Assembly: GCA_009760855.2 (NCBI GenBank)
Contig: WPIO01000324.1
Coordinates: forward strand, 1 to 64,000
Length of the DNA stretch: 64,000 nucleotides
Source of the DNA: Cristatella mucedo
Lineage: Eukaryota; Bryozoa; Phylactolaemata; Cristatellidae
Direction of reading: 5' to 3'
Below are positions 56,225-64,000 of the stretch, in pieces (position 1 is the first letter of the stretch; each line of letters begins with the position of its first letter). The notes beneath the pieces are model-generated. The model was not told the DNA's origin, did not search any database, and worked only from the letters and a program-made list of their open reading frames with translations. The translations under genes and the position numbers were made by a program.

Positions 56225-57586
56225 GCAAAAGCACAGAAGGCTCGCACCGCTTGGGAGCGCTGTAGTAGTACAGATCGCCTCTGTACTGAGTCACCGCATG
56301 CATAGTTTTACATTGCACAGCCACATTGGAGGGCAATTCATCGGGACAGAGCAAAAGGTGCACGAGCAGATAAATTTGAGCTTCGTTTTGAATGCAGACA
56401 GATGTGTAGATGACGTGATATCTGTCGGTATTGAGTTCTAAGCCTCGTGTCCGTTGTTAACTGAAGAAGAAGGCTTGAAGTGCGACCAATGCAGGTTGGT
56501 CGGCCTGAGCAGGAGAATGCTGGCGACCTAGGGGTGAGCGGCAGGATCTTGAAAGCGTTTGACAAAAGTTTACCAGTGCAGACTGGTGAGCAGTGGTTTA
56601 GAGTGGCAGCTGCAACGTTTACGACTGATAAGCCTAGCTTCTAACCTTTGCACCTAGCTGTTGAACTTTGCTGTGACCGTGTTATTTATTCCAAGTGCAC
56701 GATGGCCGACAAGTTCAGACTCATGTGAATTGTGGTGCAGACAGCTACACGCAGCCGCCGGGGCCGCCGTGTTTCTTAGCCCGTCCTGTCTTGTTTGCAA
56801 TCTAGCCGCCGATGCCAGTGGAGAGTGCACACCTTCCACTGGCAGCTGCGACTCGATGGATGCTGCCTGAGGTGGCATCGGCGCTGGGGCAGCGGCAGCT
56901 CATCTCTCGCCCATCATTCGGCCCCGAACAGTCCACGACCTTGTTGGGCACTTCGCAAATCAGCTGCTGGTCACTGCTCGCCTACCTTGGCACTGTCTTC
57001 GCTTGATGATGAAGCCGACTAGACCGAAGGTCTGCTTCTGCCTCGCTTTCCAGGCCACAGCCCCATCGGCCCGTCCTTCGCCGGGATAGCTGAATTTGGC
57101 ACGGGGGAATTGGGAGGGGGGCACAGCGACGTCTTTAGACCGATGGAAAATGGCGCCCTAGGCCACTGCCGTCGGTGCTCTGGGTGGCCGTGGCTCGTGG
57201 TGGGGACGCAGGGCAGCAGCTGCTCGGCTGCTGCTGCCCTGCGAGCTGCCACCACTGCGCGAGCAAGCACGTGAGTGCCAGCGACCGTCTCGCTTCTGCA
57301 GAGACCGGAAACAAAGTCAAGGTGCACAATTTCGATCTCCTTCGTCATCACGTGTTCGACAGACCGAGCGGGACGCCTCTGCTCACCGTCTGCAACCACC
57401 AGTCGTGCATCGACGATCCGCTGATATGGGGTGCGCCGCCGGCCCCCCCCCCTGCGCAGTGCACTCTTGTGCTCCGTGCAGCCCTCCGTGTCTGCAGCGG
57501 TGTCGCGTCTTGTCTTCAGCGCCGCCCTCTGTCTGCAGCAGTGAACCGACGCACCACGCCTGGGGCACGCCGTTGCAGCATGCGTT

Positions 57587-57685
<99 letters not shown>

Positions 57686-58571
57686 ATGCAGCCGCATGGC
57701 ACGCGGATCCGTCGAGCGCCGCGCCTCGGTTGCTGCACTACGGCCGCCGCCTCGTTCGCAACGCAACCGAGACGGCGAACCGAGGCAACGCCGCGTAGGC
57801 AGTGTCGCTCGCTGCTGCCTGCGTGTCTGCCAGGTCCGCTGCTGAGCTGGAGCGACGTCTTGAAGCGCTCCGATCGCATCCGCTGGGTGGCGGCAGCATC
57901 TGAGATCTGCTTCTTCAGCAGGCGCCACGCCCTGTTCTTTGGCCTCGGTCGCTGCGTGCCGGTCGCACGCGGCGACGGCATCTATCAGCGGCCGATGGAT
58001 TTCCTCGTGGATCGGCTGAACCTGGGCGACTGGGTGCACACGTTCCCCGAAGGTGAGCCGCGCGTCAGTCGTCCTCGCCCTGCCGGTCTTAGTTGGCGAG
58101 TGGGGCTCTCGCAATCGACGATCCTGGCACCCTGGTTCGAGTCTCGCTGCAGGCCGTCCTCAATCGCCCAGTGTGCGCCGTGGCTGTGGCCGCCATATGT
58201 CTTCTGCTGCTATACGAACGAGGCTGCTGGATCGGCTGACCGCCGGCCTCGCTCTCGCGCGTGTTCTAGCTGGCTTGAGTGCCGCTGGCTTGACGTCCCA
58301 GTCCGGTGACGTTTGCTGAAGAACCCTCTGCCAATGGCGATTTTGCGGGCAGGAGTATGCTGCCAGCACCGCTGCCGCCGCGTGACACTCTGAGGCAAGG
58401 ATCGATTGGTAGCCCATGCATAGCCTTCCGGTTTTTCGCATTTAGTAATTGCTGACAATCGCACTCTTGCCGTCGTCGTCAAGCAGCATCAGGCGCCTGA
58501 GTCATAGCAGTGCGAGAAGTGAGAGCGAGCCGGAGGCATGCGCCCCTCAATGCTTGTCACGGCGGCTGCAC

Positions 58572-58612
<41 letters not shown>

Positions 58613-59385
58613 CCCATCCTCCCGTCGGTTGCTGTTCCGTCCTGATCGGTGCTCCGTGCCGCGTGGCCAGTCATGGTGCTGGCTATCGCTGGAGCGAGCA
58701 CGCCCCTCCCGGCCGGGGGGGGGGTGGGGGCGTGGCAATGGAACGATGCCGGTTTCGGCTGAGAACGAGGCTCCCTCTCGACTCTCGCTCTCGTTTCGTC
58801 GGTATTCGGCGAGGCGAGCAGGGGAGAGAATTGAGTAGATCCTGCGTATTCGCAGTTGGCAGTGCTGCAGCTGGTGCAGCAGCCCAGAGGTCAGTGGCGA
58901 ACAGGGGTGCAGCAGTGGTTATTGATGACGAAAGAATGTATGCAGCGCTAGTAACGGCTGCTGTCGTTGGTTTGGTGAGGATTACTTGCTGGCCGGCAGG
59001 CAGCGGTTCTCCAACCATCCGGTCACCTTTCCCTGGCTGCTGCTGCAGCCTTTTGCCGTGCTCTCGAAAGAGACGATCGTGGCTGGCAGTGTGGACTCCT
59101 GCTTGTTCCTATCGCCTATGGCATTGTTCTGTAGCAGCAGCAGCAACAGCGCTCGGCTCAGCGTGGCTTGCATGGCAGCATTTTTTGTATGCGCTCCCCC
59201 CCCCCCCCCCCCCGTGGCTAGAGGTAAAGGAGTCTGACCAGCCTGCTCCGCTGCTCAGCTGCTGCTTTGTTCCATCGAGGCTGCTCGCTCATTGTGCTGG
59301 AAACACAGGGCAGTTTGTTCAAGCTTTTCCGTCGTTCTTTTAGGCAAAATTAACGTCACGAAGGAGCCAATGCGACTCAAATGGG
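53497..59385 (+). CDS. TAFAZZIN: tafazzin (cardiolipin-remodelling transacylase), 5' part
   Basis: Tafazzin moves acyl chains between phospholipids to mature cardiolipin in mitochondrial membranes. Four exons join with phase 1 at every border: 53497-53611, 57302-57430, 57834-58052 and 59344-59385, giving 168 residues. Exon 1, MVAKYYWPFPSSGAAWRVWS, lines up with the human N-terminus (WPFP). Exon 2 carries TPLLTVCNHQSCIDDPLIWG with the acyltransferase NHX4D motif (His71, Asp76). Exon 3 has RWVAAASEICFFSRRHALFF, LGRCVPVARGDGIYQRPMDF and GDWVHTFPEG. Exon 4 has KINVTKEPMRLKWG. The remaining C-terminal part (IGRLIAEC region onward in human) is not found up to 64,000, so the gene is partial here. 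Intron 1 (3.7 kb) holds SINEs and an ADP/ATP translocase fragment. The 5' part looks functional. Confidence 0.93.
54439..54464. repeat. 26-bp perfect palindrome
   Basis: 'gcgtggactcgag' followed at once by its reverse complement, in tafazzin intron 1. Confidence 0.9.
54548..54800 (+). pseudogene. ADP/ATP translocase fragment split by a SINE
   Basis: 'gctgtcaagtacaaaggat' (54,550) matches the parent at 51,966, coding AVKYKG. After a SINE, 'gactgtgctgtccaaatcat' (54,757) resumes at the parent position 51,990, coding DCAVQIIKKEGF. Similarity ends near 54,800. No upstream or downstream carrier sequence is seen. Confidence 0.8.
54585..54740 (+). mobile_element. tRNA-derived SINE (type I) in the ADP/ATP translocase fragment
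   Basis: B-box region 'gtgggctcgagtc', 'attgcccactgg', then 'ggctcttctgccgctatgg' and 'gaggctgctaaatcagctga', as in other type I copies. The A-box side is poorly kept. Confidence 0.75.
55225..55376 (+). mobile_element. tRNA-derived SINE (type II) with L2-derived tail
   Basis: A box 'tggcccagtggttaagg', B box 'gggctcgagcccc', then 'gtagagcgcctgaatagaga' and 'gattaagttctctcag'. The last part matches the L2 LINE 3' hairpin (gtaaagcgcctagaaagag ... gattaagttctctgag). Confidence 0.8.
55440..55615 (+). mobile_element. tRNA-derived SINE (type I)
   Basis: 'gataaggtgctcgcttccc', B box GGTTCGAGGCT, 'gatggtagccgctgaggct' and 'gcgctgctaactcagccga'. Diverged copy in tafazzin intron 1. Confidence 0.7.
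55872..55930 (-). mobile_element. L2 LINE tail fragment
   Basis: Minus-strand ATT tail and 'cttaagagaactcaatctcg'. Confidence 0.6.
56000..56222 (+). mobile_element. L2 LINE 3' end
   Basis: 3' UTR, 'gtaaagtgccttgaaagaga', 'gttctctgagggtg' and a pure (ATT)n tail of about 30 bases. Confidence 0.85.
56225..56650 (-). mobile_element. LINE ORF end, second family
   Basis: Minus strand: GLSVVNVAAATLNHCSPVCT and FKILPLTPRSPAF fit the region after LVHAFVTSRL in L2-type elements. Confidence 0.6.
56651..57301. other. end of tafazzin intron 1, nothing recognised
   Basis: GC-rich sequence with short ORFs in several frames and no family match. Confidence 0.4.
57302..57430 (+). CDS. TAFAZZIN: tafazzin exon 2 (catalytic motif)
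   Basis: The acceptor 'cgcttctgcag' precedes TGNKVKVHNFDLLRHHVF, then the NHQSCIDD catalytic motif. The donor is 'tatggg|gtgcgc'. Confidence 0.95.
57589..57686. repeat. (GT)n microsatellite in tafazzin intron 2
   Basis: About 97 bases, nearly pure. Confidence 0.95.
57834..58052 (+). CDS. TAFAZZIN: tafazzin exon 3
   Basis: The acceptor 'gtctgccag' gives WGPLLSWSDVLKRSDRIRW across the junction. It ends FPEG before 'gtgagc'. Confidence 0.95.
58095..58242 (+). mobile_element. tRNA-derived SINE (type I) in tafazzin intron 3
   Basis: 'ggcgagtggggctctcgca', B box GGTTCGAGTCT, 'tcttctgctgctatacgaac' and 'gaggctgctggatcggctga'. It starts 42 bases after the exon 3 donor. Confidence 0.75.
58573..58610. 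repeat. (CT)n microsatellite in tafazzin intron 3
   Basis: Short CT tract. Confidence 0.85.
59196..59213. repeat. poly-C run
   Basis: Uninterrupted run of about 17 C in tafazzin intron 3. Similar shorter G or C runs lie at 44,622, 45,751, 50,131, 54,401, 57,445 and 58,716. Confidence 0.85.
59344..59385 (+). CDS. TAFAZZIN: tafazzin exon 4
   Basis: A 42-base exon between 'cgttcttttag' and 'gtaagc' encoding KINVTKEPMRLKWG, equal to human KVNMSSEFLRFKWG. Confidence 0.93.
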
Positions 59386-59938
59386 GTAAGCTAACTGGAT
59401 GCCTGGAGAGGTGGATACAGCTTTATTTTTCTTGCTCTCCCTCTACTGCAGCCGCACCCCATTGTGTGCTTGCTCTCTCTCTCTCTCGGCGCGCCGTCGC
59501 GCTCTAGAGGCTGCTGCTGCTGCCTCGGCATTCGCACGCTTAATCAGCATAAGCAGCAGCCTCGGTGTCGGTGCGAGGGGCTCCTTACTCTGAAGCTGTC
59601 AGTGACCGTACGATAGCTTCCGCTTCCTCTTGGTCCCGTCCCATCTCATCCTGCAGCTGCAGCCTGTTTGCGCATGCTCGAGCACGACGCCGACGGTGTA
59701 CGACAGAGCCGAAGGAGTGCGTGCGCGAACCGAGTGCAGAGCGGTGAGCGCATGAGATGCTCAGCATTCAACGGAAGACGGCGGCAGGCAGGCAGGCATC
59801 GTTCTGTGCGAGCTCCCTTGCTCACCCTAAACCCTTTGCCTCGCCACCCCTGGTCTCCCCCTCCAAATGCCGACTGCCTTTACTTACAGCAGCTCTGCCT
59901 CGATGGGCAACAGTGAGAAAGCGCAGCTGCTCTCCCCC

Positions 59939-59997
<59 letters not shown>

Positions 59998-60149
59998 CGT
60001 TGCTGGTGTGCTGACATGCTAAAAGGGCACGTCTGAGGCGTCTCCTTGGAGCTGAGCCTGGGCCGCTCGTTGGGCGTGGCCAGATTGTCGCCTGCATTCG
60101 TCGGATCGTTTTTCTCCTTTGTCATGCGGAGGCCGGTTTTCCGTTGCAC
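59386..60149. other. region after tafazzin exon 4, no exon found
   Basis: It holds a (CT)n tract at 59,938-59,994 and GC-rich sequence. The expected next exon (GRLIAEC-like) was not found on reading all three + frames. Confidence 0.5.
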
Positions 60150-60600
60150 AGTTCAAGTGTAGCAAGTGGCAGCTTTCGGCGCTTGCGCGCGCATGCGGTA
60201 GCCAGCAGACTGTGTCTCACCCAAGGTAGGGGTGATGCGAGCCTGGGTCCCGGGAGCAGTCGAGGCTGTGTGAGTAGCTTGTAAGTAGCCGCATGGGACG
60301 GCTGGATTGGATATGCTCGAGTCAGCAGTAGCAGGAGAGATGTCGTTGTGTAGAATTGTAAAAGTGGGCTCCACAGTCAAGAGTTAAATATTCTGTGGCC
60401 AGCAGCCTGTAAGTGAAGTAATTGCACAGCTGCTTCATTGTCCTTAGATGATCCGAGGCTTGGAGAGGCTGCAGCTGCAGGTGAGGTAGTTAAATTGACT
60501 GACGTTCTGAACCGAATGTCGATTGCCCACCATTCGGATGCTAGACTTAAACCCACGAGTCGAATCGTGCATTGCAAGCAGAGTCTCTACCGGGCTCAGA
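60150..60600 (-). mobile_element. possible LINE relic, second family
   Basis: Minus-strand weak match to 45,157-45,420 and 34,640-35,250 ('gcaggagagatgt', 'ctccacagtcaagag'). Low similarity, so tentative. Confidence 0.35.
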
Positions 60601-60689
60601 CCGTGTGATGGAATGATAAGTACTGTAGCGCTGGGTGTCGTTGGCTGGAAGAATGCGTTCGTGAATCACTTGGCTATGAGATCTTAGCT

Positions 60690-62560
60690 ATGACCCACGG
60701 ATCGTCGTTTGAAACAGTTTCTGTCAGATCCCCAGAAAGGACTGTGCCCCCCACATCATTTTCACCTATCGACTCCCTTCTGTCTCATTCTCTGACCTTG
60801 TATACGGGTGTGTTTTTGGAGTTCCTCACTAAAATATTCGTTTGGCTGGCCATTATGAGTTGTCGGAGCCTTTATCATTCACGTGGACGACCAAAGCAGC
60901 AGTCGGGTACGTTCATTTCATTACTGTCAGGAGAACTTTGGCATAGTCCTGCACGCTAGTCACGCGACTCGCGTCGTTAGCTATGTTCTGGATCTCAAAT
61001 GATCGCAAAGAGTGTCCCACTCACCTTGGTGTGTGCCCACTGGCCATCTCTGATCGTAGCTTGATCTTGTTTACTGTTCCTTTTCTATCGTATGTACAGG
61101 GTAACGTCGAGTTTGTCGGGCGATGCAACTTGAAAAGCATTGATGCTGTGACATCTTTTAAATCCGTTTGGAATGCCGTCTTCTTGATCTGCACAAAGAT
61201 TCTGCTGACAGCCTTGATACTCTCATTGATGCAGTGAAGCCGAAACTTTGGAATGGATCTCGATGAGCACGCTCGATCGAGTCATCGATGAATCGATGAG
61301 CACGCTCCTCTAAATTCCGTCCGTGTTTGACGTCGTGGAGATTCCTTTCAATGTATCAAAAAACTACAAAAGATGCACCATGTCAAGCAGTGACTTCAAC
61401 GGCGCTCCAACATGTCGGGGGTCTGCCGACGATCTAGCCTGTTTCAAAGACTTCTTCCGAGTCTACACCTGGAAGATCAGAAAAGCCTGGGATTCCTTTT
61501 TTACTAGAAAACTCTAGTCCTGCCAGTCAGACTCAAAACAAATTTGTAAGACGTTGAACAATTTGCCTCGCAAACTCTGCAAGGTTCCACTCCCTTATAC
61601 TAATGGCTTGGCCAATAAGGGTTGGGCCTTCTCTGTTGACGAAATTGCGCACATTCGTGCCTCTATTAAGCCACCTCTGACTAAAGTGTTGTTGAGTCTC
61701 ATCCTGTCCATCTCATCTTCCTTACGAAATGCTCCGATGTTTCTGTCAATGAAATAGCTGAATTAATACAATCTAGTAAAATGCGCTTGTCTTCTGGAAA
61801 CCCAATGCCATTTCCTCTCTGGTCTTCACAGGTAGACACACTCAGTCAAGCCAAAACTAAATTTGTAATGCTTCTCTGGGTAGCGGGTTGTTCCAAACTC
61901 TTTCAAATCGGCCATCGTTTGACCAATGCTTAAAAAGCCTGGGTTGGATTTAGAGGTCTTAGCAAATAACCGCCCAGTTTCCCTTCTTCCTTTTTGCCAA
62001 AGATTCTCGAAAAGATGTAGAATTCATTGAAAAGAATGGATTGTATAAAAAAAAAGACTGTCAGGATTGAAGCGACACAACTCCACCGAAACCGCTTTCC
62101 TCGTTGTAACCAACGACATCCTAAGCAGCAACGATAGCAGTAATATTACTGCCCTGGACCTGCTTGATCTGTGAGCTGTGTTTGATGCTATTGATCACGA
62201 TATCCTACGTGAACGATTGAGAACAACGATCGGTCGGGCAAACGAAGCGCTGGCGTGGTTAAAGCCATACATGTCTGGTCGTGTTCAATCTGTATCGTGT
62301 GGTGGTTACGTCTCATCTGCCAGACTAGTTACCTGTGGAGTTCCATGCGGGTATGTTCACGTCCAATCCCTATGATTAGGGGTTGCATACCACGATGGCT
62401 TGCAAAAAATGCAACTACCTTCTCGGTTCTGTCTTGGCTGAACTATTGTAATTGTGTTTTAGCTGGGCTACCTGAAAAAGCCGTTCAGCCTGTGAAGCTT
62501 GTGATGAATGTGGCTGCAAGGCTAGTCAACAAAACCCAGTGAGTCATGAGTCTTCGTTGC
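60690..62560 (+). mobile_element. decayed CR1-like LINE (endonuclease end and reverse transcriptase)
   Basis: GVCPLAISDRSLI (61,035-61,070) fits the last endonuclease motif (SDH). Linker pieces such as FKDFFRVYTWKIRKAWDSFF follow. Then come the palm segment FDAIDHDILRERLRTT, the YMSGRVQSVSCGGYVSSARL segment and CGVPCG, where families have CGVPQG. A C-terminal piece with LSWLNYCNCVLAGLPEKAVQ and VMNVAARLVNKTQ ends it. Frames shift often and the YADD region is deleted. It is distinct from the main L2 family. Confidence 0.8.
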
Positions 62561-62589
62561 TGAAGGAGCTATAATGACTCCTGGTCGAT

Positions 62590-63342
62590 CAACTGATAAT
62601 AATAATATATATAATAATAATTATAATATATTTGAATGGCACCATCGGAGAATGTAATCTCTTCATAGGTGCTTTACATATGCTGTAATAGAAGCATAAT
62701 CAAATGGTTAGTAGTAACGTGGACAATGTCAACAAGCATAACATGGTTATAGGTGACTGCACATGGTCAGCATGCAAATGTGGTTAGTGGTAACATGCAC
62801 AGTGTCACCACACATAACCGTACAATGGAAAAGTAACAAGGACTACATAAACGAAATGCTGTCAGAAGCAGATGCATTTTTATCTTAATTTTAAATGTCA
62901 AGTCGGAGGATATTGTAACGTCAGTCAGGAGTGAGTTTCAGGCTTTGGGAGCATGCAAACTGATGGCACGATTTCCGAAGGATTTGAGATTGGTTCGAAT
63001 TATAGCTAAACGACTTTTGATTCAGAAATCAGCAATATGATGCCTAGGCTAATTTGGGAGTAGTTCTTATAGGTAGGTAGGCTGGAGCCAGAGAATGAAG
63101 GTACATACAAGTGAGTGACAGAACCTTGAAGTCGATACTCTGTTTGATTGAAAGCTAGTGCTGGTCAGCAAGAAGTGGTGTGATATGGCAGCTTCGACTC
63201 GCACGACAGACAAGCCTAGCTGAAGAGTTTTGCACAGACCAAGCATCTGATTATTCAGACCAGCTAGCAGTGAGTTACACAAGTCGAGACAGGGTGTCAA
63301 AATGCATAGACCAATTTGTATATAGTATCCCTGTCTAGCTCA
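62590..63342 (-). mobile_element. diverged L2 LINE, 3' half
   Basis: Minus strand: AT-rich tail (62,597-62,632), 3' UTR, ORF end and an 'acagacaagcctagctgaag' segment. It ends where the plus-strand L2 begins, giving a 5'-end-to-5'-end junction at about 63,343. Confidence 0.8.
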
Positions 63343-64000
63343 GCTCGAAATCTAGGTGTCATGTTCCAAAGTGATCTCTCGTTAGACGACCACATCAGCT
63401 CCACAATCAAATCTGCCTACTTTCAGATACATAACATTGCTCAAATTCGGGCTAGATAAGGATACCACGTCTAAGTTGGTCCATGCATTTGTGACATCCC
63501 GTCTTGACTTCTGTAACTCACTGCTTGCTGGCCTACTGCTATGTGCGATCAGGTGATTACAGCTGCTGAAAAATTCCGCAGCTAGGCTTGTCTGTCGTGA
63601 GCGTCGCAGTTGCCACATCACACCACTTCTCGCCGACCTGCACTGGCTCTCAGTCAAGCAAGGGATCGACTTCAAGGTTTTGTCGCTCACTTTTAGGTCA
63701 CTTCATTCTTTGGCTCCAGCCTATCTCTCAGATGCACTCCCACACCAGGCCAGGCATCGTACCACCCGCTTGTCGGAATCCAACAGTTTACCAATACCTC
63801 GTACAAACCTCAAATCCTTTGGAGACCGTGCATTTAGTTCGTATGGTCCCAAAGCCTGGAACTCCCTCCCGACTCACGTCAGAACATCCCCTGACTTGAC
63901 CACATTTAAAAAGAACATTAAAACACCTATTTAGGACAGCATTTAGTGGGTCCCTGCGATTCGTCCTTCATGTGCTTATGCGTGCTGACACTGTGCAAAC
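63343..64000 (+). mobile_element. L2 LINE, reverse transcriptase C-terminus, continuing past the window
   Basis: NLGVMFQSDLSLDDHISSTI, KSAYFQIHNIAQIRA, VAVATSHHF/LADLHWL region, SLTFRSLHSLAPAYLSDALP and SYGPKAWNSLPTHVRTSPDL, then the start of the 3' UTR. Frame damage near 63,450 and 63,560. Confidence 0.9.

Noticed and set aside
57019-57981. 320-codon open frame on the minus strand over tafazzin
   Set aside because: Antisense to tafazzin exons and carried by a CA tract; no domain.

Overview
The window is nuclear DNA of an animal, most likely an invertebrate. It has intron-split genes with GT/AG splice sites, AATAAA polyadenylation signals, long dinucleotide microsatellites, tRNA-derived SINEs, L2/CR1-type LINEs, and Tc1-, pogo- and hAT-type DNA transposons. 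No prokaryotic or organellar feature is present. The species cannot be named from the sequence alone. All genes found encode mitochondrial proteins and lie on the + strand.

Positions 1-34,290 hold a tandem duplication with a unit of about 17 kb, built around 5-aminolevulinate synthase (ALAS, first enzyme of heme synthesis). Copy A (7,978-16,684, 8 coding exons) splices in phase throughout to a 602-residue enzyme with an N-terminal heme-regulatory Cys-Pro and the catalytic lysine (residue 402). Copy B (23,205-33,720) keeps open exons 1, 3-5, 7 and 8. It has lost the splice sites of exon 2 and the heme-regulatory cysteine, and exon 6 lost exactly 91 codons in frame, including the PLP lysine, so it cannot be an active ALAS. 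The ALAS 3' flank occurs a third time at 1-290, which suggests another ALAS copy just left of the window.

Positions 34,290-50,500 are a transposon graveyard. It holds a hAT-type transposase relic (about 37,040-41,930) split by three L2 LINEs, one with an 11-bp target duplication. It also holds a triple nest (old L2, pogo-like element with 21-bp TIRs and TA duplication, younger L2), several LINE reverse transcriptase relics, SINEs and a G-rich minisatellite.

Positions 50,500-59,400 hold the ADP/ATP translocase gene (two coding exons, 313 residues), followed 1.35 kb downstream by the 5' four exons of tafazzin (cardiolipin transacylase). Tafazzin intron 1 contains a fragment of ADP/ATP translocase split by a SINE. 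The C-terminal tafazzin exons were not found.

Positions 59,400-64,000 hold a decayed CR1-like LINE and two L2 fragments that meet 5' end to 5' end. Functionally the window joins heme synthesis, mitochondrial nucleotide exchange and cardiolipin remodelling. The clustering may be chance.
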